This document shows positions 25,244 to 33,386 of a stretch of DNA of 64,000 bases, piece after piece. Source of the stretch: Bin87 sp965217175 (lineage in GTDB: Bacteria > Chloroflexota > Dehalococcoidia > Lucifugimonadales > UBA3495); assembly GCA_965217175.1 (NCBI GenBank), contig OZ244251.1, positions 682,001 to 746,000 of the forward strand, in the 5' to 3' direction. Below the pieces are notes generated by a model. That model did no database searches, was not told the origin of the DNA, and worked only from the letters and a program-made list of their open reading frames with translations. Within the stretch, counting starts at the first letter, position 1. The number at the start of each line of letters is the position of its first letter. Position numbers and translations under genes: made by a program.

Positions 25244-25945
25244 CTAACCCGTGCGGACGTACTTGTCCACGCTATGGCGTGTGGTCAAGCCCAGGTAGAT
25301 ATCGCCCCGGGAATCCACCCAGAGGCCGTGGGCGTGCCGCGTCGGCCAACGGGCCAGCACGTTTCCGTCCCCGTCGCGCACGCTGGTATGGGGCGGCTCG
25401 CCGTCGGCTTCCTGCTCACAGATGTAGAATATCCCGTCGCTGTCGCGGGATATGTCGTTTGGACCGCCCATGCCGGTCCACATGGTGACGAACTCCCCCT
25501 CGGGTGAGAATATCTGCACCCGCCGGTTCGTCCGGTCGCACACGTAGACCTGCCCGTCCGGGTCAACCAGTACGCTGTGCGGCAGGTGGAATTCCCCCGG
25601 CGCGGACTTGCCCGGCTGGCCCCAAGACTGCTTCAACTGCCCGTCCGCCCCGAAGCGGTGGACCCTGGCGTTCCGGTAGCCGTCGGACACGTAGATGTCA
25701 CCCGAGGGGCTGGGCACCATCTCGGTGGGGTAGTTGAAAGGGCCCGCTGCCCTGGGCACCAGGTCTCCCGCCCTTTCGCACCCTGTGTCGGAATAGACGC
25801 CCCGGTCCCCAATGACCTGAAGCGGCCTCCCATCCAACGTGAAGCTGACCGCCACCGAGTCGGACCGGTCGGTGATGTATACAATGTCTTCCGCTATGGT
25901 CATGCCGTGAGGGTCCGCGATGGCTCCGGTACCCCACCGGCTAAG
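25244..25945 (-). pseudogene. NHL-repeat / SMP-30-like beta-propeller protein, 5' end removed by IS copy 2
   Basis: About 233 residues of NHL-type repeats remain, for example ADPHGMTIAEDIVYITD, PSGDIYVSDGYRNARVHRF, HSVLVDPDGQVYVCDRTNRR and HAHGLWVDSRGDIYLGL. The frame enters the IS terminal repeat instead of a start codon. The missing N-terminus is not found on the far side of the IS, so insertion was accompanied by loss of DNA. Related proteins are often lactonases or peptidyl-amidoglycolate-lyase-like. The stop is 9 bp from the start of the Gal80-like gene, so both were one operon. Confidence 0.8.
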
Positions 25946-27400
25946 CTGGGCTTTGCGCATTTCAAGCGGCGTAGGCGAGGGAATCCACCAGTCGGTGGTA
26001 CAGAGCGGTGGGGAGTTCTTGAATATCGGGGTCGCCGGGCGACCGGGAGAAACCCTCTGACGCCAGCCACAGGTGCCGCCGCGCCAGGGCAATGGCGTCC
26101 ACGAAGGTCGGCGACGGCTTCTGATACCAGGCCACGGTGCGCTGGGTCATCGGCCGTTGCTGTTGCAACAGGTGGGTGGCCAGGGTGGTCCAGGAGAAGA
26201 GCCCCAGCAGGATTGGCGTGGTGCGGGCGATGGCCAGGTCGGACCATTGACGCTGGGTCTCCACGCCCAGGTGGGTCCGCACCTCCTGAAAGGTGACCTC
26301 GAGTTGCCAGCGCAGCACAAACCATTCCAGGATCTGCGTCGGGTCTGCCGAGGGGTCGGTGCACAGCAAGGCCTGTGGGGTGAAGGCTCCCTGGGGGTCT
26401 CGGATCAGCACCCAGCGGATGAGGACCGGGTGCTTACCCGAGCGGTACCAGACCGCGGTCTGGGAGGCGAGTTCCACGGTGCGGGTGGTGTTGTCATACC
26501 AGGCCACGGTGGCGGTGGTCCAGGTGGTCTGGGGTTGGTCAAGGACGGCTTTCAGCGTGGGACGCCGCGCGCCCTTCAGCGCTGGGCGGCCATTCTGACC
26601 CGGCTGACGGGCGGGTGCTGGTGCATAGAGGGCGGCGTCCAGACGCAAACGGGCGATGAGGGTCACCGGCTGGGCCAGGGATTGGCAGCGGTGCAGGAGG
26701 TCGAGGACGGCGTAGCCGTTATCGCCAACCAGCACCAGGGGCCGATGGGGCAGCCAGCGGCGTAGTTGCATGATCATCTGTCTGGCCCAGTCGGTGAGCT
26801 GCTTCTGCCGGCGTCCCCGCTGCTGGTAATAGCGCGCCGAAGGCGCCAGCACCGTGAGCACCGGCAGGGCCCAATGGCGTCCGGCCCAGGGTATATGGCC
26901 CAGCCACATCAGGGAGATCCAACGCAGGCCACTGGCCTTGACCAATTGCTGGCGACTGGAGCGGACCGCGTCCCGGTAGATGCCCCGAGCCTGGATCTGG
27001 GCGCCGCGCCGGCGTTCCAGGGTTTCGTCGATGCCGAAAATCAGAGGGCCGTCGCCCCGATCCAGGTATTGGAGCAGCAGCATCAGCAGGATGTGGGCCG
27101 CCTCACGAGACGACCATACCGCTCGGTTCAGCACCTCATGGTAGCGGGCGTAGTCGCGCTGGTCGCTGCGGCCCATGACCCGCAGCGCGGCGGCGACGGT
27201 GCGCTGGCCCGGCGCCAGTATCGCGCCGACCAGCAACACCTGGGCTTTTCGCCAGGTTGGGTTGCTGAACAACGTTGCGAAGGGAGCGAGAACGGCTACA
27301 ATGGCCTCGGGCCGGGTGAGCATGGTCAGACCTTTAGTCACATTTGGTTCAGACCAGTTTACCCAGTCCTTTTACTTTTCTAAAAATGCGTAAAGTCCAG
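25946..27400 (-). mobile_element. IS701-like insertion sequence, copy 2
   Basis: 1,455 bp, same orientation as copy 1, left end CTGGGCTTTGCGCATTT and right end complementary to it. It cuts the NHL gene. The right flank begins GCAAG as at copy 1. It brackets a 7,673-bp segment together with copy 1. The left ~295 bp differs from copy 1 while the remainder is nearly identical. Confidence 0.85.
25962..27323 (-). CDS. IS701-like DDE transposase, copy 2
   Basis: 453 residues, intact. Identical to copy 1 through about residue 370 except one Gly-to-Ser change. It then differs in roughly 20 of the last 85 residues (for example LLQQQRPMTQRTVAWYQ against ALQKHHPITQRTAAWYA). Both versions keep the LEVTFQEVRTHLGVETQR region and end in DSLAYAA, so both look functional. 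Confidence 0.9.
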   Translation of the reverse strand: MLTRPEAIVAVLAPFATLFSNPTWRKAQVLLVGAILAPGQRTVAAALRVMGRSDQRDYARYHEVLNRAVWSSREAAHILLMLLLQYLDRGDGPLIFGIDETLERRRGAQIQARGIYRDAVRSSRQQLVKASGLRWISLMWLGHIPWAGRHWALPVLTVLAPSARYYQQRGRRQKQLTDWARQMIMQLRRWLPHRPLVLVGDNGYAVLDLLHRCQSLAQPVTLIARLRLDAALYAPAPARQPGQNGRPALKGARRPTLKAVLDQPQTTWTTATVAWYDNTTRTVELASQTAVWYRSGKHPVLIRWVLIRDPQGAFTPQALLCTDPSADPTQILEWFVLRWQLEVTFQEVRTHLGVETQRQWSDLAIARTTPILLGLFSWTTLATHLLQQQRPMTQRTVAWYQKPSPTFVDAIALARRHLWLASEGFSRSPGDPDIQELPTALYHRLVDSLAYAA

Positions 27401-27468
27401 GCAAGCACCGCGCCCCTCACATGGTAAGAGGGTCGGGTAGATCGAGTGACCATTTGATCTTCCACCAT

Positions 27469-27496
27469 AGAAGCATCCGAATCGAGAGGTGCTTCT
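27469..27496 (+). promoter_or_regulatory. Hairpin enclosing a ribosome-binding site
   Basis: AGAAGCA and TGCTTCT form a 7-bp stem that ends exactly at the start codon of the next gene, with the GAGAGG ribosome-binding site in the 14-nt loop. It may modulate translation or be coincidental. Confidence 0.4.
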
Positions 27497-27739
27497 ATGC
27501 GCTTCTACATACTGACCAAGGCCTGCCCAACCTGCAACGCGGCTGTGATAGTCAGGCCGATGCCTCATCGGGTTGAAGTGTCGTGCACGCTGTGCGCCTG
27601 GCACGACACCCTCCTGAAACCGCAACGCCGTCCCTCCGTAAAACTAAGCTATCTTGACCAACATGGCTGGGCCGTCCGATTGGGCCAATGCACCAACCGC
27701 AGCAAGTGGTGCATTCATCCCTGCCTGGTCGTCACGTAA
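27497..27739 (+). CDS. Small CxxC zinc-ribbon-like protein
   Basis: 80 residues with CPTC near residues 10-13 and CTLC near 31-34, spaced as in a small zinc ribbon. The rest is basic. A GAGAGG site precedes the ATG. The 3' end overlaps the convergent recombinase by 25 bp. It could be a small DNA-binding accessory protein of the mobile element. No family is recognised. Confidence 0.5.
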   Translation: MRFYILTKACPTCNAAVIVRPMPHRVEVSCTLCAWHDTLLKPQRRPSVKLSYLDQHGWAVRLGQCTNRSKWCIHPCLVVT

Positions 27740-29064
27740 TACCGGACGGCAAGCGCCAGCTGGTCGGCCACCCCCGTTCCGTCGGTCACCATCCAACCGC
27801 GTAGCTCACGGTGCAGCTCACTCGGAATGCGGCAATGCACCGATTTAGTATCGGTGGGCTCTTCCAAAGCAGCAGGTCGATCATGTGGCGTAGCCCGCCT
27901 GTGGGCCACGTACTCCCGGACCGCCCTCACCACTTGTGGAGTGAACCGCATCCCATCGGCCGCCATCAGGAAGCGGAGTTTTTGATGCAGATCTGCGGAT
28001 ATCTTACCGTGTAATATCGTCACTTCGGGCGTTTCCGAGTGGGCCATTTCTTCTTGAGCCGCCTGGTCGTTATCGATCAGGCCCAGCGTCTTGGCAGGAG
28101 AGTGGATGGCGTGATCAGCCAGCACGTCACGCCCTGACAAGTGAACGTAGATCATGGTGGTTTCCAGCTTGCTGTGGCCCATGATGATCCGCAGTTGGCT
28201 GACCTGACCTCCGTTCCGAATATAGAAAGTCCCAAAAGTATGCCTTAGGGTATGTGGTCCCGCCTTTGGACCCGTTATCCCGGCACGGCGGAACATCCGT
28301 TTGTAAGCCAGTTTTACGCCCGATTTGCTCAGAGGGCCACGCTGGCCCAACCAAATATGCTCTGCATCACCGATCCCTTCCAGTAGGGTCTTTATCTTTG
28401 GCGAGATTGGAACTTGGCGGGTACCGACTTTTCCTGTGACCACCAACCAACCGTCCCGCACGTGCTGGCGGCGGATGGAAGCGACCTCGCTGACCCTCAA
28501 ACCGTTGTCTAAAATGACCAGCAGCAAGGCCCGGTCCCTGGGGGTGTTGGACGCCTTCATGAGGAGGGTAATTTCTTCTTCGGTCAGCACCCTGGGCCAG
28601 TTCCGGCGTTGAGGTATCGGACGCAGACCGTCGCAGGGATTCGTCAACGCGTGGGTTTGCACACACCATCCGAAGAAAGTCTTCAGGCATTTGAGGAGGT
28701 CCCGCCTGCTCTCCAAAGCCAAAGCATCGTCACCCAACACGGGCAACAGGTCCCTGCCAGTGGATGGATATGCTTCACATTGGTCGGTTAGTCGACCCAA
28801 CGCCCATGCATATTGGGCCAGGGTCGATGGGGCAAGGCCCCGGGCATTGCAATCGGCCAAAAACTGGATTGTAAGATCGGCGGTGTTTATCAAGAAAGTT
28901 GGGCTTGTGTTGAGATTCTGGACTGCTCTCTTACTATTATGGTGCGGTTGGTCGTTTATTCGCCTCGCCACCTGTCGCAGGTGTCGTTCACCGGCTGCGA
29001 ACCAATGCAGAACGGGAGCGTTGGTCACTTTCCGGCGTCCCCCACCGGTGCATTTCGTGGCCAA
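27715..29064 (-). CDS. Tyrosine recombinase with C-terminal ribbon-helix-helix-like repeats
   Basis: 449 residues from a TTG start (start uncertain; no ATG is available before the core). The SAM-like N-terminal DNA-binding domain spans about 60-150. The catalytic residues are in place: Arg190 (NGLRVSE), Lys212 (TGKVGTRQ), His271 and Arg274 (HTLRHTFGT), His297 (MGHS) and Tyr306 (MIYVHL). After residue ~350, two related segments follow, ISADLHQKLRFLMAADG...VVRAVREYV and IPSELHRELRGWMVTDG...LALAVRYYV, which look like ribbon-helix-helix units. The gene lies 58 bp from tRNA-Val, the likely attachment site. The extension may bind DNA near the att site or repress the gene itself. Confidence 0.85.
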   Translation of the reverse strand: MATKCTGGGRRKVTNAPVLHWFAAGERHLRQVARRINDQPHHNSKRAVQNLNTSPTFLINTADLTIQFLADCNARGLAPSTLAQYAWALGRLTDQCEAYPSTGRDLLPVLGDDALALESRRDLLKCLKTFFGWCVQTHALTNPCDGLRPIPQRRNWPRVLTEEEITLLMKASNTPRDRALLLVILDNGLRVSEVASIRRQHVRDGWLVVTGKVGTRQVPISPKIKTLLEGIGDAEHIWLGQRGPLSKSGVKLAYKRMFRRAGITGPKAGPHTLRHTFGTFYIRNGGQVSQLRIIMGHSKLETTMIYVHLSGRDVLADHAIHSPAKTLGLIDNDQAAQEEMAHSETPEVTILHGKISADLHQKLRFLMAADGMRFTPQVVRAVREYVAHRRATPHDRPAALEEPTDTKSVHCRIPSELHRELRGWMVTDGTGVADQLALAVRYYVTTRQG

Positions 29065-29122
29065 CGTCGGTTGACCCCGGAAGTCCGGTCTTGCTACACT
29101 CCGAAGTGCATTACAAGCACGT

Positions 29123-29199
29123 GGGCGGTTAGCTCAGTTGGTTAGAGTACTTGCTCGACACGCAAGAGGTCAGTGGTTCGAGTCCACTACCGCCCACCA
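29123..29199 (+). tRNA. tRNA-Val(GAC)
   Basis: The acceptor GGGCGGT pairs with ACCGCCC. The D arm is AGCTCAGTTGGTTAGAGT. The anticodon stem-loop CTTGC-TCGACAC-GCAAG presents GAC. The T arm is GTGG-TTCGAGT-CCAC, and CCA is encoded. It is intact, and its 3' half plus downstream sequence is repeated at 37735-37809. Confidence 0.95.
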
Positions 29200-29225
29200 T
29201 TCTCCCCGGGCAAACGCCCGGCGCC
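29151..29225 (+). repeat. Left attachment repeat (tRNA-Val 3' half plus hairpin), attL/attR-type
   Basis: A 75-bp segment from the anticodon loop to CGGCGCC is repeated at 37735-37809 with two mismatches. It includes the downstream CCGGGC-AAAC-GCCCGG hairpin. The arrangement is typical of integration into a tRNA gene that regenerates the 3' end. Confidence 0.85.
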
Positions 29226-29237
29226 CCACGATCCAAG

Positions 29238-29423
29238 ATGCTCGATACGACTCGATCAGCAGAGGATCTACGCGCAGGCATCGGCGTAGCGCTTACTTCC
29301 GGCGTCAGTGAAAGCGAGATTTTGAGCATGGTGGCCACCGCCACAGCCGATTACTCCGAGCCGGAGTTGCCGGGGTTCGAGGACCCGGGCCTGCCCATCT
29401 ACACCGAACTACCCCCGGCCTGA
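29238..29423 (+). CDS. Small acidic hypothetical protein at the island edge
   Basis: 61 residues, acidic, starting MLDTTRSAEDLRAGIGVALT. There is no recognised family and no clear ribosome-binding site. Its TGA overlaps a possible CTG start of the next frame (CTGA), which may mean translational coupling, or a frameshift that split one gene. Confidence 0.4.
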   Translation: MLDTTRSAEDLRAGIGVALTSGVSESEILSMVATATADYSEPELPGFEDPGLPIYTELPPA

Positions 29424-29677
29424 TTGACCTGGCGAAGGCGGCGAAGAAGTACAACTGTACGGCAGAGGGGTTTCGCAGATGGGTGTACCGTGGGTATTTG
29501 GAAGAGCGCGGAAGGCTACGGGGGCCGGGGCCCAACGGCGGATCCATCGTCGTTTGCGAAGCGGATTTAGACGCGCGGGTGAAATCTCCCCCAATAAAGG
29601 CGGTCGTCCTAAAAAACCTATTGGAAATAGTTGATAAACCTATTCCGATTAACTATAGAAAAACCCCGCAGTCGTAA
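29420..29677 (+). CDS. Excisionase-like helix-turn-helix protein with non-standard start
   Basis: The open frame encodes LIDLAKAAKKYNCTAEGFRR followed by WVYRGYLEE and a GGSIVVCEADLDARV strand. This resembles MerR-like excisionases (helix-turn-helix followed by a wing). No ATG, GTG or TTG precedes this motif in frame; CTG at 29420 is the best candidate. A strong terminator directly follows the stop, which supports a real gene. It would be the directionality factor of the island. About 85 residues. Confidence 0.5.
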   Translation: MIDLAKAAKKYNCTAEGFRRWVYRGYLEERGRLRGPGPNGGSIVVCEADLDARVKSPPIKAVVLKNLLEIVDKPIPINYRKTPQS

Positions 29678-29691
29678 TTGCGGGGTTTTTT
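29661..29691 (+). terminator. Rho-independent terminator
   Basis: CCCCGCA (29664-29670) and TGCGGGG (29679-29685) form a 7-bp GC-rich stem followed by six T. It overlaps the end of the excisionase-like frame. Confidence 0.9.
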
Positions 29692-30018
29692 CATTTGCGC
29701 CAGGTGCTGGGACGAAACACCACCCGGCGCGGATGGCAACCCAATCCATTAGGGAGGTTTGTGATGCCAACCGTATGTTACCACCAGGCGCAGCGCTGAC
29801 CTCCTGGCTGCCAACGACATCGAGCGGGAGGGCTTGACGCTGGGTCAGGCCGTCGTCCGGTTCAGAACTACCGAACGCACCATAGCCCGCATCCGGCAAG
29901 CGATGCCGACAGGTGGCCAAAGTTCTCACTCCCCAGGACACAGCGGTGTTCACCCGATTGGCGGACGGGCGGTGACGCCGGCGGATAGCGCCACCGCGGA
30001 GGGTGCGTAATGCCGGCT
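29692..30018. other. Gap with an open frame lacking a start codon
   Basis: No supported gene. An 82-codon plus-strand frame (29765-30010) contains DIEREGLTLGQAVVRFRTTE and RTIARIRQAM, which look like a helix-turn-helix, but it has no normal start and a Gly/Ser-rich tail. It may be a decayed regulator. Confidence 0.3.
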
Positions 30019-30327
30019 TCACGCCTGGGCGAGTTCCTCCTGGTAGGCTACTCGGATTTGCATACTCAGAGCGCGGGTGATGCGCAAAACGGTGGCGAAG
30101 CTAGGATTGCCTTCCGGCCCCAGCGCCTTGTACAGCCCCTCACGGGTAATGCCGACTTCCTGGGCCAACTGAGTCATGCCCCGCGCGCGGGCAATGTCGT
30201 TCAGCGCGGCCCGAACCACGCTGCCGTCGCCCGGGTCCTCTTCGAAACAGGCCTCCAGGTACAGGCGTGCGTCATCCTCCGCCTTGATGTAGTCAGCCGC
30301 GTCCCAGCAGGTGTATTCCTCGGCCAT
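30019..30327 (-). CDS. HigA-like antitoxin (helix-turn-helix)
   Basis: 102 residues. The C-terminal helix-turn-helix has ARARGMTQLAQEVGITREGL followed by YKALGPEGNPSFATVLRITRAL, the standard pattern of addiction-module antidote proteins paired with HigB. It follows the toxin by 3 bp in toxin-first order, as in higBA loci. It neutralises the toxin and probably represses the operon. Confidence 0.85.
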   Translation of the reverse strand: MAEEYTCWDAADYIKAEDDARLYLEACFEEDPGDGSVVRAALNDIARARGMTQLAQEVGITREGLYKALGPEGNPSFATVLRITRALSMQIRVAYQEELAQA

Positions 30328-30330
30328 GGT

Positions 30331-30621
30331 CTAACTCCTCTCCCCGGCCAACTGCCTGGCACGTTCGATGTCCCTGCTCTGGGTGTCTTTGTCGCCGCCA
30401 CACAGCAGCACCATCACCTCGGCGCCCTCCCGAATGTAGTACGGGCGATAGCCCGGTCCGTAGTCGATGCGCATCTCCCAGAGCCCCTCGCCCAATGCGT
30501 GGATATCGCCCGAGTTGCCCAACGACGACCGCCGCAGCCTTGCGTTGATGCGGGCCACGGCGCGGGAGTCTCTCAGGCTCTGGAGCCAGCGCCGGAATGT
30601 GGCGCTTTGGATTATCTCCAC
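30331..30621 (-). CDS. HigB/RelE-like toxin
   Basis: 96 residues from a GTG (MEIIQSATFRRWLQSLRDS). A TTG 11 codons upstream is also possible. Family features are RAVARINARLRRSSLGNSGD, WEMRIDYGPGYRPYY and LLCGGDKDTQSRDIERAR, as in the Gp49/HigB branch of RelE toxins, which cleave ribosome-bound mRNA. Paired with the HigA-like gene directly downstream. It lies inside the tRNA-flanked island, where it could stabilise it. Confidence 0.85.
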   Translation of the reverse strand: MEIIQSATFRRWLQSLRDSRAVARINARLRRSSLGNSGDIHALGEGLWEMRIDYGPGYRPYYIREGAEVMVLLCGGDKDTQSRDIERARQLAGERS

Positions 30622-30758
30622 GACCCATCCATTGTAACCCACGGTGTAAACCAACGTTCACTAGCAGTACGCGAACGGGAGGTGCGATGACGGTCGCACC
30701 CTGGGCGCCGCTACGCATGGCCGACCTGCAATAGCTGGCGATACCAGGGCAGAACAAG

Positions 30759-31499
30759 GTGCCCCGGAACGGTCTCCGGTTCTCCCGGTTCGAGCACACG
30801 TCGCCGTCCATGCTGTGGGAGTGGGAAGCGCTCCAGCCCGAGATCTGGCTCCTGCGGACGGGCCGCGTGTTGGTAGAGGGCCACGATATGCTCCTTTGCG
30901 TCGTGGACGCTGACTGCGAAGCGGCCGTGGCCATGTGCGAAGAACTGCTGCCGCCCACGTCCTGGACGGTCGATACTCAGCATGGCCGCCACTACTACTA
31001 CCTCACAACGGAGATCAGTAGCCAGCGGATCATGGGAGGCCTCGACCGCAAGTGCGGCCGAAACGTCTACGTGGTGGCCCCGGACACCCCCGAATACGTC
31101 CAATCCGCCGATTGGGGCCACGGTTGGCCACCCACGCTGACCATGCGCCAATGGATGGTGCTGGAACAGACCTGGCTTGACCAACGGCCTGAGCCGGAAT
31201 CGCACACCGGTAGCGGACGTAGCACTGGTCGGGACAAAAAGCGCCGCCAGCGCCACAACCAGGTCTGCAGCAGCAACTGGCGCAGCAAGGTCCAGCGGTG
31301 CGAGATTCACCCCGTCTGCGAGGGTCGCCGCCACACCACACCGCGCCGGTTGTCGTCAACGCATCCCCGCGGCCCTGGTGGCCTAGGATTCTCGGCATCA
31401 AATGATGACCGATGGGTTCGCGGCTACAATTCTCCGTCCTGGAGGTCAACGAGTCGGATGCAGTATTACGCAACCTCCAATATGAGAAGAGTAAAGTAA
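30759..31499 (+). CDS. Bifunctional primase/polymerase (prim-pol) N-terminal-like protein, probably degraded
   Basis: 246 residues from a GTG. The first 130 residues resemble a prim-pol domain: LLCVVDADCEAAVAMCEELL (metal-binding VDAD), PTSWTVDTQHGRHYYYLTTE (His-containing strand) and GGLDRKCGRNVYVVAPDTPE. The last ~100 residues are Arg/Ser-rich and do not look like a natural continuation, so the gene is probably truncated or frameshifted. It would have been the replication protein of the island. Confidence 0.5.
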   Translation: MPRNGLRFSRFEHTSPSMLWEWEALQPEIWLLRTGRVLVEGHDMLLCVVDADCEAAVAMCEELLPPTSWTVDTQHGRHYYYLTTEISSQRIMGGLDRKCGRNVYVVAPDTPEYVQSADWGHGWPPTLTMRQWMVLEQTWLDQRPEPESHTGSGRSTGRDKKRRQRHNQVCSSNWRSKVQRCEIHPVCEGRRHTTPRRLSSTHPRGPGGLGFSASNDDRWVRGYNSPSWRSTSRMQYYATSNMRRVK

Positions 31500-31540
31500 G
31501 CTAGCCACAAACGTCTTGGCATGCGGCAGGGGCCGGGTTC

Positions 31541-32623
31541 ATGCCATGCGAGGCAATGAATGGACGTGAATTCAAGAGGGAATTGATGAAACGCAGATCT
31601 GAGTCTCTCAGAGCCGATAGTGACATCCGGGATGCAGTCAAAGAGCGATTGCAGGCTATTCGATCCCTTGCGCCCACAGCGACGGAAGAGATAAGGCAAG
31701 CACGAGTCCGTATTGAGGAAGCCCTGAGCGAATACTGGCGTGAACCTTTGGATTTGCTGGAACTGTTCATCCAGGCGGTTACGGAGGCGGAGATTGGATT
31801 CATCGGGTCATTCCACGACGATGCAGTTGCTTCTAAAGATGAGGTACATAACGCGCTTACGAGGCTCCTGGGAAGAGGGTGCTTGGTTGCTCGTGCGACT
31901 TTGACGCTGCTGCGGGGCGGGTACGCAGACGACGCCCACGCTCGGCGGAGAACCCTCCACGAGCTCGCCGTAACCGCCACAGTTATCAGCGCCAACGGTC
32001 AAGAATTAGCTGAAAGATACATGCTTCATGCTGCGATCGAGCGCCAAAAGTTGGCGTCCGATCTTCAGAAATTCCAATCATTCAGCGGTGTAAACACGAT
32101 CCCACCCGAGGATTTTGAAAATATCCAGGCGGAGCGCGGCCGCCTGGTGCAACGGTTCGGTAAATCGTTCGGTAAGGACTTCGGCTGGGCGGCCTGTTTA
32201 TTTGACGGTACGGCACCTACCATGTGGGACATTGAAGAGCGCATTGGGTTTCACCACCTGAGGGTGCTGTATCGATTGTCCAGCCACAACGTGCATGCGA
32301 ACGCTCAAGGTACAATTTACAAACTTGGACTGAGTTTGTATCCCGGTGAAGCCCATCTGGTTGCTCCGTCCATTATGGGGTTGGACATCGCAGGACAGTC
32401 AAGAGCGATGTCCCTATTCCTAATCGCTCTCGCTTTGCTTAACACCAAGCCAACAGAAGACAATCAGATCGCTATGGGGGTACTCAAGCAGCTGACGATG
32501 GAAGTCGGAGAAGCCTTTGGCCTGGCATCAGCCGATTTGGCAGCTTCGGTAAAAGTTGAAACCACCTGGCTACAAACCGCAGTGCCCTTCGAAAGGAGGC
32601 TGACCTATGCTAATGTGGGATGA
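31541..32623 (+). CDS. DUF5677-type protein
   Basis: 360 residues. ATGs at 31556 and 31586 are alternative starts; the last has GAGGG upstream. Mostly helical. Features that fit DUF5677 are LTLLRGGYADDAHARRRTLHELAVTATVI and, near residue 240, HHLRVLYRLSSHNVHANA, which contains an R-x6-H arrangement like HEPN nucleases. The function is not established. The frame overlaps the next gene by 17 bp, so the two form a unit. An RNA-targeting or defence role is an inference from island location and the R-x6-H pattern. Confidence 0.65.
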   Translation: MPCEAMNGREFKRELMKRRSESLRADSDIRDAVKERLQAIRSLAPTATEEIRQARVRIEEALSEYWREPLDLLELFIQAVTEAEIGFIGSFHDDAVASKDEVHNALTRLLGRGCLVARATLTLLRGGYADDAHARRRTLHELAVTATVISANGQELAERYMLHAAIERQKLASDLQKFQSFSGVNTIPPEDFENIQAERGRLVQRFGKSFGKDFGWAACLFDGTAPTMWDIEERIGFHHLRVLYRLSSHNVHANAQGTIYKLGLSLYPGEAHLVAPSIMGLDIAGQSRAMSLFLIALALLNTKPTEDNQIAMGVLKQLTMEVGEAFGLASADLAASVKVETTWLQTAVPFERRLTYANVG

Positions 32624-33128
32624 ACAGTTTGCGCGGATGGAACGGTATTATCGTTGGTGTCAAAACATCAAAGAACACAGTTCCCTTGCCACTCTGGAAG
32701 AAGACAACGACACGATCTGCTCGTTCTTCGTGCACTGCCACCATCTGAAGGATTGGTTCAAGCGAGACCCCTGCTACCAGCACCGGCGAAAGGATGGAGG
32801 GGCGTGCGACAACGGGGCCTGCGCCGAGTGCCACGTGAGGAAAACTCCAGCGCTGAAGCTGTGCCAAGAGATCTCCAACGCCATCAAGCATCTCAACTCA
32901 AGCGAGATCGCCCCTGTTGCTGGGACGGGCGGCAGTTACGTGGATGGCTCCGTCTGGTTTTTCGTCAGGTGGCCTGACGGGACGCAACGGGACACTTTCG
33001 AGGTCATTGACGAGGCTCGATCTGCTTGGCGGGCATTCGAAGTCCAAATCGGCGAAGTGAACTCGGCTGCAGGCTACGACGCCTGGTACGGGCCAGATGG
33101 GTTCCTGTCGACCAGGAGAATCGAGTGA
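32607..33128 (+). CDS. HEPN-like hypothetical protein coupled to the DUF5677 gene
   Basis: 173 residues. A pattern common to a widespread uncharacterised family is visible: ICSFFVHCHHLKDWFKRDP (residues ~34-52), a Cys-rich insertion (CDNGACAECHVRK) and LCQEISNAIKHLNS (~91-104). The last resembles the N-x-x-K-H of HEPN-like helical proteins. The C-terminal half is a beta-rich region. An overlapping start inside the DUF5677 gene implies stoichiometric expression. Confidence 0.6.
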   Translation: MLMWDEQFARMERYYRWCQNIKEHSSLATLEEDNDTICSFFVHCHHLKDWFKRDPCYQHRRKDGGACDNGACAECHVRKTPALKLCQEISNAIKHLNSSEIAPVAGTGGSYVDGSVWFFVRWPDGTQRDTFEVIDEARSAWRAFEVQIGEVNSAAGYDAWYGPDGFLSTRRIE

Positions 33129-33386
33129 ACAAGGGTGTGACAGCAGCCTCTTAGGCCGTCGACGCGAAGGGCCGGACTCTACGACGACGTGGCCCTATGC
33201 CGGCCGTGGACACCAGACTGCCACCGGCTCCGACCCCGGCGCCTCCGAGGGAACCGGCGGGTGTTTCGGGTTAATCCGACCAGCAACCTCCAATTCCGGG
33301 AGGTTGACCATACCCCGAGCTACCGCACTACTGTCCCCGTAGAAACCCCGGTAACCTGGGCCAGCTTTTTCCGTCCAAACCAGCGG
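33129..33386. other. Non-coding gap
   Basis: No gene, RNA or clear terminator recognised between the end of the two-gene unit and the convergent transporter. Confidence 0.5.
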
